64,000 nt of DNA, taken from an uncultured Bacteroidia bacterium (GTDB lineage: Bacteria > Bacteroidota > Bacteroidia > Bacteroidales > UBA932). The notes under the pieces are model-generated. The model worked only from the letters and a program-made list of their open reading frames with translations, had not been told where the DNA came from and searched no databases. Below, in pieces: positions 34,503 through 43,058 of this stretch. Position numbers and translations under genes: made by a program. Position 1 is the stretch's first letter. Each line of letters begins with the position of its first letter. The stretch lies in assembly GCA_902792815.1 (NCBI GenBank), contig CADBAY010000009.1, positions 79,474 through 143,473 on the forward strand. The letters run 5' to 3'.

Positions 34503-35416
34503 TGATTTACAGTTTCGATCCTATTCTCCGCCCCATGGTGTGGGGCTCTGAGCTCTGGGTGCTTTCGGGCTACCCGGAGCGCTTGTCGGTGGTTTCCGAC
34601 GGCCCCTGCAAAGGGATTACCATCAATGAGCTGGTCGCCCGTGAAAAGGAGCGCCTGCTGGGCTCCGGGGGCTACCGCCGCTTCGGCGACGAGTTCCCGC
34701 TCCTTATAAAGTTCCTCGACGTTCATGCCCCTCTGAGTATCCAGGTGCATCCTTCGGAGGAGTTTGCCCAGGCGCGCCAGGGCCTTCACGGCAAGACCGA
34801 AATGTGGTATGTGATAAGGGCGGAGAAGGATGCCGAACTGATGGCCGGATTCTCCAGGGAAATAACTCCCGACGAGTATGTCCGGCGGGTGTCGGACGGG
34901 AGCATCACCGACGTGATAGCCCGCCACAAGATAGCTGCCGGCGATGTGTTCTTCATACCGACCGGCAGGGTGCACGCCTTGCTGCCCGGCGCTTACATCG
35001 CTGAAATACAGCAGACTTCCGACTCGACCTACCGTATCTGGGACTACAACCGTCCCGGACTTGACGGCCGCCTCCGTCCACTCCATACGGAACTTGCCAA
35101 GGAGGCTCTCGACTACAAGGTCTATCCCGAGTACCGCACTCATTATCAGCCTCTCAGGAATGCCGAAACGGGCCTGGTGGCCTGCGAGTATTTTGACACT
35201 TCGCTTCTGGATATTTCCGCTCCTTTCCGCAAGGACCTTTCGGGGCTCGACAGCTTCCTGATAGTGATGTGCCTCGAGGGCTCTGGAACCCTGCGCTGCG
35301 GCTCTTCCGAGAGAGCGCTGCATCCTGACGGCTGCCTGCTTGTTCCCGCTTGCGAGAGCGGCGCCGAGTTTATCCCGTCTGACGGCGGGCTCAAAATGTT
35401 GTTGTGCCATTTATGA
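34502..35416 (+). CDS. manA: Mannose-6-phosphate isomerase, class I
   Basis: A 304-aa zinc cupin enzyme interconverting fructose-6-P and mannose-6-P. The metal ligands of the family are in place: Gln81 and His83 in SIQVHPSEE, Glu100 in GKTEMWYVI, and His158 in PTGRVHALLPGAYIAEIQQ; the STYRIWDYNR segment lies in the active site. It is the short form common in Bacteroidota and Firmicutes. Its ATG shares one base with the gpmI stop, so translation is coupled, and its stop overlaps the rnr start by four bases. Confidence 0.95.
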   Translation: MIYSFDPILRPMVWGSELWVLSGYPERLSVVSDGPCKGITINELVAREKERLLGSGGYRRFGDEFPLLIKFLDVHAPLSIQVHPSEEFAQARQGLHGKTEMWYVIRAEKDAELMAGFSREITPDEYVRRVSDGSITDVIARHKIAAGDVFFIPTGRVHALLPGAYIAEIQQTSDSTYRIWDYNRPGLDGRLRPLHTELAKEALDYKVYPEYRTHYQPLRNAETGLVACEYFDTSLLDISAPFRKDLSGLDSFLIVMCLEGSGTLRCGSSERALHPDGCLLVPACESGAEFIPSDGGLKMLLCHL

Positions 35417-37512
35417 AAAGATATAAGCAAAGCAAAAAGCGGCAGAATCCCAAGGACAATCCGCGCCACGCCGGCCGCAGGCAGGCACGCGAACTGACCG
35501 GCAAGGTGCAGATGACCCGCGAGGGCTTCATCTACGTAATTGTCGAAGGACGCGAGGACGATATCTACGTCAAGGCTCCCAAGACCCGTCACGCCCTTAA
35601 CGGCGACCTGGTGCGCGTAGCCATCACTCATCCCGGCGGTTACGGCAAAAGGGCCGAAGGGGAAGTGGTAGAGATACTTGAGCGCAACAAGGCTCCTTTC
35701 GTGGGCTTTATGCACTACATCGGCGCGCAGGCGTGGGTGCTCATGCAGAGCAAGTTCATGCCTTACGACATAATGGTCGATGCCGAGCAGGCCCGCGCCA
35801 TGGGTGCGGAAGCCGGAATGAAGGTGGCTGCGGTGGTGGACCATTGGCAGAGAGGCGAGATGAGCCCCTGGGGGCACATAGTGGACGTGCTTGGCATGCC
35901 TGGCGAGAACGACACCGAGATGCACGCCATACTGGCGGAATTCAACCTGCCGTACCGCTTTGAAAAGAACGTCGAGAATGCTGCCGATTCTATCTCCGAA
36001 GTCATATCCGACGAGGATCTTAAGGGGCGCAAAGACTTCCGCAATGTACTTACATTCACCATCGACCCCTCCGATGCCAAGGACTTTGACGATGCGTTGT
36101 CGTTCCGCAAGCTCTCCGATGGCGGCTATGAGGTCGGCGTGCACATTGCCGATGTGTCTTATTACGTGAAGCCCGGCGGCGCGGTTGACAAGGAGGCCCG
36201 CGAGAGGGGCACCTCCGTGTATCTGGTCGACCGCACCGTGCCCATGCTCCCCGAGAAGCTCTGCAACAAGCTCTGCTCGCTGCGCCAGGATGAAGACAAA
36301 CTCACTTTTTCGGCGGTTTTTGAGCTGGGACCCAAGGGAGCGGTCAGGTCACGCTGGATAGGACGTACCGTCATTTGCTCCAATGCCCGCATGGACTACG
36401 AGCAGGCTCAGGCCATCATCGACAATCCGCCCGTGAAGGAAGAACGTACGCCCCTCCAGGAAGCCATCCTTACCCTGAACCATCTTGCCCAGACCATGCG
36501 CGAGGCCCGTTTCAAGGCCGGCGCCATCAACTTCGACCGCCCTGAAATGAAGGTTGAGGTTGACGACAAGGGAAAGCCGGTGAGGGTGTTTCAGAAGGTT
36601 GCACACGAATCAAATAACCTCATAGAGGAGTTCATGCTGCTTGCCAACCGTACCGTTGCGGAATTCGTGGCCACCGGGGGCAAGATGAACGGCGTGGCAA
36701 TGAAGAATGCCAAGACCTTCGTTTACCGTATTCACGGCGAGCCCAATTTCGAGAAGCTGGAAGGCTTGCGCGGCTTCGCATCCAATTTCGGATACAAGAT
36801 GGAAGAGGCATCGAGCGGCAAGGGCGCTGCCGACGCGCTGCGAGGCCTTTTGACTGAATCTCTCGGCAAACCCGAGCACGCAGCCTTCGAGAACCTTGCC
36901 CTGAGGTCCATGGCCAAGGCCGTGTACAGCACCGACAATATAGGCCACTACGGTCTTGCGTTCCGCTTCTACACCCATTTCACATCGCCCATCAGGCGCT
37001 ACCCCGACCTTATGGTTCACCGCCTGCTGACCATCTACCTGCGCGGCGGCGATTCTGCCGACAAGGGCCGCTTCGAGAAGGAATGCGTGCACGCTTCCGA
37101 GCGTGAACTGGTGGCCGCCGACGCCGAGCGCACCAGCGTAAAATACAAGCTTGTGGAGTTCATGCAGGACAAGGTGGGACAGGAGTTCGAGGGTGCAGTA
37201 TCGGGCCTGACCGACTGGGGAATGTATGTCGAGATTGACGAGACCCATATCGAAGGAATGGTCCCGCTGCGCGAAATCCGTTCCGATTTTTACGAATTTG
37301 ACGAGGCTCGTTACCGTCTTGTGGGGCGCCGCACCCGCCGCATTTTCCGGCTCGGCGACAGAGTGCGTATCAAAGTCAAAAGCGCCAATCTCGAGCAGCG
37401 GCTGCTGGATTATGAACTAATTGAAAATGAAGAAGATAATACTGTTGCTGCTCCCGCTCCTGCTGTGGACCGGAAGCGCCCTCGCCCAGACAAGAAGCGA
37501 AAGGCTCGCTGA
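35413..37512 (+). CDS. rnr: Ribonuclease R
   Basis: A 699-aa 3'-5' exoribonuclease. N-terminal cold-shock domains (~20-190), the RNB catalytic domain (~200-560) with its acidic cluster Asp218, Asp224, Asp226, Asp227 in DPSDAKDFDDAL, the signature VSYYVKPGGAVDKEARERGT, TSPIRRYPDLMVHR, and a C-terminal S1 domain (~590-670) ending RLLDYELIE. A ~25-residue basic tail (RKRPRPDKKRKAR) follows, as in other RNase R proteins. The tail is encoded within the first 86 bases of the M28 gene in another frame. The ATG (35413) overlaps the manA stop (ATGA); a start three codons earlier is possible. Confidence 0.96.
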   Translation: MKRYKQSKKRQNPKDNPRHAGRRQARELTGKVQMTREGFIYVIVEGREDDIYVKAPKTRHALNGDLVRVAITHPGGYGKRAEGEVVEILERNKAPFVGFMHYIGAQAWVLMQSKFMPYDIMVDAEQARAMGAEAGMKVAAVVDHWQRGEMSPWGHIVDVLGMPGENDTEMHAILAEFNLPYRFEKNVENAADSISEVISDEDLKGRKDFRNVLTFTIDPSDAKDFDDALSFRKLSDGGYEVGVHIADVSYYVKPGGAVDKEARERGTSVYLVDRTVPMLPEKLCNKLCSLRQDEDKLTFSAVFELGPKGAVRSRWIGRTVICSNARMDYEQAQAIIDNPPVKEERTPLQEAILTLNHLAQTMREARFKAGAINFDRPEMKVEVDDKGKPVRVFQKVAHESNNLIEEFMLLANRTVAEFVATGGKMNGVAMKNAKTFVYRIHGEPNFEKLEGLRGFASNFGYKMEEASSGKGAADALRGLLTESLGKPEHAAFENLALRSMAKAVYSTDNIGHYGLAFRFYTHFTSPIRRYPDLMVHRLLTIYLRGGDSADKGRFEKECVHASERELVAADAERTSVKYKLVEFMQDKVGQEFEGAVSGLTDWGMYVEIDETHIEGMVPLREIRSDFYEFDEARYRLVGRRTRRIFRLGDRVRIKVKSANLEQRLLDYELIENEEDNTVAAPAPAVDRKRPRPDKKRKAR

Positions 37513-38866
37513 TTACGTTTATTACTTTGCATCCGACTCGCTGCACGGGCGTGCAGCGGGAAGCGCTGATGCGGCCAAGGCTCGCGATTACATAGTTGCG
37601 CGCTACAAGGAGTGCGGGCTCAAGCCTCTGAGCGGCGGCAACTTTCTGGTGTCTTTCCAGCGTGACGGAAAGCAATACACCAATGTCGTGGCCCTCATCG
37701 AAGGAGGGGAACTCAAAGACGAGTACATAGTGCTCGGAGCTCACTACGACCACCTGGGCGAAAAGAGCGGGCAGATATATCCAGGAGCGGATGACAACGC
37801 TTCCGGCAGCGCCGCTCTCATCGAGATTGCCCGTGAACTCTCTGCTCACCGCGAAGATTTGAAACGCAGCATCATAATCGCGGCATTCGACGCCGAGGAA
37901 ATAGGCCTGTACGGCTCGACCTACCTGGCCGAATTCCTGGATGCCCTGGTGGGCATCGACAAGGTAAAGCTTATGATGAGCGTGGATATGGTGGGCCGTT
38001 ATGCCGATACTCACAAGCTCGTAATGGAAGGAGTCGCCACCATCAAGAACGGCAGGATACTGGCCAAAGGTGCAGGCGAGCGCCACTCCATCAACGTAAA
38101 GGCCAAGAATTTTGAGACATCTGTCCTCACGGCTACCGACACCGAGGCTTTTGCACGCATGCAAGTGCCCACGCTGGCAGTCTCTACAGGTCTTCATCCG
38201 CAGTACCACAAGCCGACCGACACTCCCGACCTGATCGACTACGACGGTCTGGACAGGATATCCCTCTGCCTTACCGACTTTGCCATGGACGCCGCTACCG
38301 ACGAGTCTTTTGCCGCCAGCGGCCGCGTTGCCCGAAAGCATATGGACAAGGCTCCCGTATTCGAGGCGGGCCTCACGGGCTCGATCGGCAATGCCCTCCT
38401 TTCCTTCCCCAAAGCAGATCTGTCCTCCAAGGGACGCATGGACTACTCGGCCGGCCTTACAACGCGCCTGAATTTCGGCTCTTTCGGCCTTCAGGTTGAT
38501 GCCCTTTGGGAAAGTTCGACCTCCCGGTTCCCCTCGCTCGAGCCCATGTTCGGCGCGGCGCAGGATTACACCCAGCGCTCAGTCACGGTGCCGGCATATT
38601 TCCTGATCCGCTCCGATGCATCCGAAAACGGAGCCTTCCTGGGACTCGGCGGCTACTACAGCTATGTGTATTCGCATTCTTTCAGCAAGGACGATCCGCT
38701 GTGGAGCGTGAATCCTCATCAGGGAGGTCTGGCCGCGAACTTTGGTGTGAAGGTTGCCAATCTTGTGCTGGAGTGGTCTTTCCGCTGGCAACTCAACAAT
38801 CTGTTTGCCGAGCAGGCTTCACATTTACAGAACGCTACGTATCTAAAAGTTTCCTGGATTTTTTAG
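37427..38866 (+). CDS. M28-family exported metallopeptidase
   Basis: A 479-aa zinc peptidase with signal peptide MKKIILLLLPLLLWTGSALA. The catalytic domain (~25-290) has His106 in GAHYDHLG, the bridging Asp123 in GADDNASGSAAL, the acid/ligand pair in AFDAEEIGLYGS, and the last His in GLHPQYHKPTDTPD. The C-terminal ~170 residues are a separate strand-rich domain that may form a small barrel or sandwich. Starting at the ATG 37427 its signal peptide is read in a different frame from the RNase R tail (86-bp overlap). It is followed one base later by dapF. Confidence 0.9.
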   Translation: MKKIILLLLPLLLWTGSALAQTRSERLADYVYYFASDSLHGRAAGSADAAKARDYIVARYKECGLKPLSGGNFLVSFQRDGKQYTNVVALIEGGELKDEYIVLGAHYDHLGEKSGQIYPGADDNASGSAALIEIARELSAHREDLKRSIIIAAFDAEEIGLYGSTYLAEFLDALVGIDKVKLMMSVDMVGRYADTHKLVMEGVATIKNGRILAKGAGERHSINVKAKNFETSVLTATDTEAFARMQVPTLAVSTGLHPQYHKPTDTPDLIDYDGLDRISLCLTDFAMDAATDESFAASGRVARKHMDKAPVFEAGLTGSIGNALLSFPKADLSSKGRMDYSAGLTTRLNFGSFGLQVDALWESSTSRFPSLEPMFGAAQDYTQRSVTVPAYFLIRSDASENGAFLGLGGYYSYVYSHSFSKDDPLWSVNPHQGGLAANFGVKVANLVLEWSFRWQLNNLFAEQASHLQNATYLKVSWIF

Positions 38867-38867
38867 G

Positions 38868-39659
38868 ATGAATTTGGAGTTTACCAAAATGGAAGGTCTG
38901 GGCAACGACTACATCTATGTAGATGAAGCGCGTTTCCCCATTGCCGACCCCGGCGCCTTGTCCGTGCGCTTGAGCGACCGCCATTTTGGCATCGGCGCCG
39001 ACGGACTTGTGCTCATAGGGCCGTCCGCTGTGGCCGACTTCCGCATGCGTATGTTCAATGCCGACGGCTCCGAGGGCCTTATGTGCGGCAATGCTGCCCG
39101 CTGCATAGGCAAGTATGTGTATGAAAAGGGACTGACCGACAAAACGATAATCGACCTCGATACTGCCTCCGGAGTGCGCAAGCTGAACCTGCATCTTGCC
39201 TCCGACGGCACTGTGGAAAGCGTTTCCGTGGGCATGGGGAGTTACCGGATCTTGCAGCGTGAGCTGACCTTGGAGGCCGCAGGCAGAAGTTTCACCGGCA
39301 TGCATGTCGATGTGGGGAACCCCCATTTCGTGATTTTCGTGCCGGATGCCGAAGCGGAAGATGTGGCCGCCGTCGGTCCGCAGCTTGAAAACCAGATTCC
39401 CGGGGGAATCAATGTGGAGTTTGCTTCGGTCCGTTCGGAGGGAATACGCATGCTCGTGTGGGAGCGGGGGAGCGGCATCACCCTTGCCTGCGGCACCGGT
39501 GCCTGCGCAACTGCTGCCGCAGCCTTTGAGCAGGGCCTCAATGCCGGCGCTTGCAGCGTGCTGATGGACGGCGGCACCCTTCAAGTATCCATTCAGGACG
39601 GCACCATGCTCCAGCGCGGCCCTGCCAGCATGGTATTTGAGGGGTCGGTGCTTATTTAA
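38868..39659 (+). CDS. dapF: Diaminopimelate epimerase
   Basis: A 263-aa cofactor-independent epimerase making meso-diaminopimelate for lysine and peptidoglycan. The catalytic pair is Cys73 in MCGNAARC and Cys208 in ACGTGACATAAAA; MEGLGNDYIYVD at the N-terminus and ADGLVLIGPS are also typical. The length is normal. It starts one base after the M28 stop and is probably last in the gpmI operon; a weak A/T hairpin (TACTACC/GGGTA) follows at ~39660. Confidence 0.97.
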   Translation: MNLEFTKMEGLGNDYIYVDEARFPIADPGALSVRLSDRHFGIGADGLVLIGPSAVADFRMRMFNADGSEGLMCGNAARCIGKYVYEKGLTDKTIIDLDTASGVRKLNLHLASDGTVESVSVGMGSYRILQRELTLEAAGRSFTGMHVDVGNPHFVIFVPDAEAEDVAAVGPQLENQIPGGINVEFASVRSEGIRMLVWERGSGITLACGTGACATAAAAFEQGLNAGACSVLMDGGTLQVSIQDGTMLQRGPASMVFEGSVLI

Positions 39660-39660
39660 T

Positions 39661-40040
39661 ACTACCTTTTTAGGGTAATACTTGTCAAACAAATCGTTGA
39701 GTTTCGTTTTTAACTTGACACCGTTAGGTGCGAGGTTAAGTTTTTTTCGTATGCTCACGTTTATCTGGCGAATTCCCTGCGAGTACAGGAAGTCGTTCCC
39801 GCATCCGCCAATACCTTTACAAAATCAGGATAAGTTATGGCGTAGAACAGAAAGACTGATGTGAGCATTTCTTTGCGGTCTTTGTTGATGCTGTCCATGT
39901 CTTGCCTGGCCATTATCATGTTCATGCGCCGGCCAGTTCTTGGGCTAACAAACAGACTCCAACAGTGATTGTTGTCAAAACGTCAGGTGATAATGGCATG
40001 GTCCCTCGTTCCCCGGCGCAGATTCCACCCTACAACTCGT
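39661..40040 (-). pseudogene. Decayed gene remnant, unknown family, in the dapF-barrel gene gap
   Basis: This ~465-bp gap holds no intact gene, but the minus strand reads as protein in pieces. From ~40035: GWNLRRGTRDHAIIT, an in-frame TGA (39985-39983), then RFDNNHCWSLFVSPRTGRR and NMIMARQDMDSINKDRKEML, and FYAITYPDFVKVLADAGTT, stopping with TAA at 39763-39761. Just there the next frame takes over as INVSIRKKLNLAPNGVKLKT and KLNDLFDKYYPKK up to dapF. One stop and one frameshift therefore interrupt what looks like a single gene of at least 115 codons. I cannot name the family; the composition suggests a mobile-element or DNA-associated protein, but this is a guess. Confidence 0.4.
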
Positions 40041-40125
40041 ATTTTTAACTATATGCAACGTTTCTATTATAAAAGGCATCTATAAGAAAGTCAAAACATT
40101 TAAGAAAGTAAAATCATAATTGGCT

Positions 40126-40710
40126 ATGAAGAGAATTATTACGCTTATATTAGCACTTTCAGCTGCTGTCTGTCTTTTCGGGCAGAATGCCGGACACAAA
40201 TTCGAGATTGGTGTGGGTTATGCCCCTTTCTTCTTGGCAATTGTTGAAGATGGCGTTCGCATGCCATATGAAGGTGATGCTTATATTGAGTGGCGCTACG
40301 ACTTCGGGAATCATTTTGACGTGGGTGCAAAACTCGATTACAAGTATTGCCCGGTAGATTTGTTTTACGGAAATGCAGTCAGGTATTACGGCGATCAGCA
40401 TTACGGAGCCATGCTGGCACTGGCGGATTTTAAATTCCTCCCCGGCAAGAAGGTGAACCCTTTCATCGGAGTAGGTGCCGGCGCAGGTTTTATCCTCGAC
40501 GTATGGAAGTCGCAGAAAGTAGAGCGACCTGAGTATCATGATGCCGCCAAGGACATGCCCCTTGGAGCCAAGGACCCTACTATCCTTTTTGTGGCCGCAC
40601 CCAGGATTGGTGTCGAGCTGTTCAGCCACTTGAGGCTGTCCGCATCGGTTGACATGTCTCCAGCCGACACCCGCTGGCCCGTTTGCATCAACATCGGCTG
40701 GACCTTCTAG
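40126..40710 (+). CDS. Small outer-membrane beta-barrel protein
   Basis: A 194-aa exported protein: signal peptide MKRIITLILALSAAVCLFG, then alternating amphipathic strands (FEIGVGYAPFFL, AYIEWRYDFGNHFDVGAKLDYKY, FIGVGAGAGFIL, RLSASVDMS) and a terminal Phe (INIGWTF). This is the layout of eight-stranded OmpX/OmpW-like or porin-family barrels in Bacteroidota. The ATG at 40126 gives the signal peptide; a TTG two codons upstream is unlikely. Its function is unknown. It lies at the edge of a more AT-rich accessory segment. Confidence 0.75.
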   Translation: MKRIITLILALSAAVCLFGQNAGHKFEIGVGYAPFFLAIVEDGVRMPYEGDAYIEWRYDFGNHFDVGAKLDYKYCPVDLFYGNAVRYYGDQHYGAMLALADFKFLPGKKVNPFIGVGAGAGFILDVWKSQKVERPEYHDAAKDMPLGAKDPTILFVAAPRIGVELFSHLRLSASVDMSPADTRWPVCINIGWTF

Positions 40711-40821
40711 TCATCGGCCTTCTTCCAGCTTTTCACCAGCCGCCGGGCCCGGAATCATTGAATTTGGGCCCGGCTGTATACTCTGATGGTACAGGTAACA
40801 CTTTTTTCAGGGAAAGACACT

Positions 40822-42111
40822 ATGCATCTAAATACTTTATTCGGTACCTGTGGTATAATATTGAGTGCAATCACAACTTGTGCAAAGAAGCAATTAGATT
40901 TATTACAACCGGCACCTCAGTCAGAATTGACTGGAGTGTCTCTGAATGAAGAAGAGAGGGGCTTCGTTCAAAAAGCTAATACTTTTGCTTTGAATTGCTC
41001 GCGGGCACTCTTTGCCAATAATGGCGGCGAGAGTATGTTTTTCTCCCCGTTGAGTCTTCAATATGCTCTTGGCATGGTATTGAATGGCGCGAGCGGCGAT
41101 ACAGCAGTTGAAATAGCGGAAGCTTTGGGATATGGAAGCGATATTAATGAGCTAAATACCTTCTTGTCCGATTTGATGGTGCAACTGCCCGCTGTCGATA
41201 CTACTGTTGATTTCAGGATAGCAAATGCAATGTTGGTTAATAAAGCGTATAAAGTCAAACATTCATTTAGCGATGTGCTCAACAATCTCTATTATGCGCC
41301 TGTAGAATATACAGGGATCAATGACATAAGCAAAGTGGTCGAGATGATTAACGAATGGTCTTACCGGAATACAAATGGTTTCATAAATCCGCTTGTCGAT
41401 CTGGGGGATTTGTCCGGCGGCTTTGTGTCTGTCCTGCTTAACGCATTGTATTTTAAGGCTAAATGGGCTGAGGAAGGAGGGACTCCTTTGTTCCGGTCTG
41501 AAGCAACTTCTCATTCGCAGCCCTTTTATGCTGATGGTGGAAAAGTGTTTCAAGTTGATTATTTGAGAGCATCTCATTATTTGCCATTTGCCCGGACAGA
41601 AGGATATCGGGCACTTGAATTACCTTATGCAAACAGGCGTTTTGCAATGTATGTGCTTTTGCCTGAAAACAGAGATCAAAGTAGTGTCCCCAAAATGCTG
41701 GCCTCTCTGACTGAGAAAGAATGGAGTAACTTGATGCAGTCTCTTAAAGTCGGCCCTGAGGTTCATATTTCGATTCCGAAATTTGAAACAGAAAAGAAAT
41801 ACAAACTGGCTGACGTCCTTCAAGTTCTTGGAATAAAAAAGGCGTTTATGCCCGGACAAGCAGAATTTGACCGCCTATTTGATTCTAGTAATCAAAAGTA
41901 CTGTATAGATGAAATAATCCAGAAATCGCGAATTAAGGTTGCAGAATGGGGAACGGAAGCGGCATCTGTTACGGCCGAAGTATTAATTGGCGCATATATC
42001 CCGGAGAATTACGTGGAAGAATACTTCGTCGCTGACCATCCGTTTGTTTACTTGATTGCTGAAAAATCTTCCGGAATCATCCTTTTCTCCGGTGTCTTCG
42101 ACGGCAAATAA
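40822..42111 (+). CDS. Serpin-family protease inhibitor, probably exported
   Basis: A 429-aa protein with near complete serpin fold signatures: NTFALNCSRALFANN ... MFFSPLSLQYALGMVLNGASGDT, FRIANAMLVNKAYKV, VLLNALYFKAKW, and the C-terminal DHPFVYLIAEKSSGIILFSG. The reactive-centre loop hinge is GTEAASVTA at 377-385, with the small residues needed for loop insertion, so it should be inhibitory. The scissile P1 residue cannot be assigned with certainty. The N-terminus (MHLNTLFGTCGIILSAITTC) looks like a lipoprotein-type or signal sequence. The gene is visibly more AT-rich than the housekeeping genes around it, suggesting acquisition. Target proteases are unknown; host or competitor serine or cysteine proteases are possible. 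Confidence 0.92.
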   Translation: MHLNTLFGTCGIILSAITTCAKKQLDLLQPAPQSELTGVSLNEEERGFVQKANTFALNCSRALFANNGGESMFFSPLSLQYALGMVLNGASGDTAVEIAEALGYGSDINELNTFLSDLMVQLPAVDTTVDFRIANAMLVNKAYKVKHSFSDVLNNLYYAPVEYTGINDISKVVEMINEWSYRNTNGFINPLVDLGDLSGGFVSVLLNALYFKAKWAEEGGTPLFRSEATSHSQPFYADGGKVFQVDYLRASHYLPFARTEGYRALELPYANRRFAMYVLLPENRDQSSVPKMLASLTEKEWSNLMQSLKVGPEVHISIPKFETEKKYKLADVLQVLGIKKAFMPGQAEFDRLFDSSNQKYCIDEIIQKSRIKVAEWGTEAASVTAEVLIGAYIPENYVEEYFVADHPFVYLIAEKSSGIILFSGVFDGK

Positions 42112-42139
42112 TATCTTCTCCGGGCTTGCGACAGACTGC

Positions 42140-42190
42140 CTACCTGTCGGCTACAGGCAAATATATTCATCGGACCCACATTAGGTCCGA
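42140..42190. other. Two small hairpins after the serpin gene
   Basis: The 151-bp gap between the serpin and the PIN gene contains CCTGT-n5-ACAGG and a 7-bp stem TCGGACC-n7-GGTCCGA (42170-42190). They may end serpin or PIN transcripts, but there is no good T-run. No gene was seen in the gap. Confidence 0.3.
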
Positions 42191-42262
42191 CATTTGGAGC
42201 TCACGTAGGTTTCGCATTATAGCTTTCTCTTTGCCCTCAATATCTGTGGGCAGCATGTGGGT

Positions 42263-42721
42263 TCAGGCGTTCATTTTCTCCAGAAATTCCTTTGGCGACA
42301 GGATTTGGGGCTGCTTGCCAGGGAGAATGCCGTCAGGGTCGGATATTTTAAGGAAATCTTTGCCGTTGGTGGTTACAAGGATCGAGCATCCGGACAGGGT
42401 GGCGTTGACGTACTGAAGGATGTCTTCAAAGTCCGGTCCGTGCAGCAAGCAGGCAACCGAGTACTCTTCTTCATAATCTGCCGACAAAGAAGAAACGTAG
42501 TTAAGCAGATTGTTGATGCTTGGTGCGACCTTTGCTTTGCCGGCCCTTTTACGCAGGATATATGCTATGTTTGCAAATGACAGGCAACTGGTTACAACTT
42601 CCTTTACTCTTTTCATCTTTGGCCAGTTTGCCAGGATTCTGGTGCAGTCACGGCAGTCTTTCTCGGCCAAAAGAGTGTTCAGAAATATGTTAGTGTCGAG
42701 AAATACCTTAACGGACTTCAT
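42263..42721 (-). CDS. PIN-domain protein, probable toxin of a type II toxin-antitoxin pair
   Basis: A 152-aa protein with the PIN pattern: KVFLDTNIFLN at the N-terminus with the first metal-binding Asp9, a central helix with acidic residues (SADYEEEYSVACLLHGPDFED), and the C-terminal strand ILVTTNGKDFL. PIN toxins are Mg-dependent RNases. It lies five bases downstream of a small upstream gene on the same strand, the classic antitoxin-toxin order. RNA target unknown. Confidence 0.82.
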   Translation of the reverse strand: MKSVKVFLDTNIFLNTLLAEKDCRDCTRILANWPKMKRVKEVVTSCLSFANIAYILRKRAGKAKVAPSINNLLNYVSSLSADYEEEYSVACLLHGPDFEDILQYVNATLSGCSILVTTNGKDFLKISDPDGILPGKQPQILSPKEFLEKMNA

Positions 42722-42726
42722 GGCTG

Positions 42727-42993
42727 CTATAATTTTGACATAATATAGTCAAGGCGCTCGTCCTGTTCCCTGTCCTCGGCACTTGGCTTGCGCGCGATAC
42801 CTACCAGCGAAAGAAGAACCGGATCGGTTACATCTTCTGGTATCAAAGAGTAGTCTTCATCTTTCAGGGCGTCTTGCTCCACAAGCGCCTCAATATACTT
42901 TTTGCACGACATAGACCGGCTCCTGGCCTTCCTGCTGATTACTCTGACTACCCCCGGGCTCAGGTCAATAAGCTTTCTTTGCAATGTTTCCAT
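42727..42993 (-). CDS. Putative antitoxin paired with the PIN protein
   Basis: An 88-aa protein with a basic N-terminal half (RVISRKARSRSMSCKKYIEALVEQ) that fits a ribbon-helix-helix or similar DNA-binding domain, and an acidic C-terminal half (DEDYSLIPEDVTDPVL ... EDREQDERLDYIM), as expected for the toxin-neutralising tail. It is promoter-proximal, 5 bp before the PIN gene. The assignment rests on size, charge pattern and position rather than a named family. Confidence 0.65.
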   Translation of the reverse strand: METLQRKLIDLSPGVVRVISRKARSRSMSCKKYIEALVEQDALKDEDYSLIPEDVTDPVLLSLVGIARKPSAEDREQDERLDYIMSKL

Positions 42994-42997
42994 GCAG

Positions 42998-43005
42998 CAA
43001 AGATA
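42998..43005 (-). promoter_or_regulatory. -7 element TATCTTTG of the antitoxin-toxin operon
   Basis: The box ends four bases before the antitoxin ATG and sits in a very A/T-rich region with repeated ATATAT, a likely autoregulation site. The transcript should be leaderless or nearly so. Confidence 0.6.
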
Positions 43006-43058
43006 GCAAAATATATATAATTATAAAAGAATATATATGTTAATGCTCCTCTCCCAGG

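Noticed and set aside
42112-42262. tRNA-like or small-RNA gene in the serpin-PIN gap
   Set aside because: Only two short hairpins are present; no cloverleaf or T-loop sequence and no promoter box facing them.
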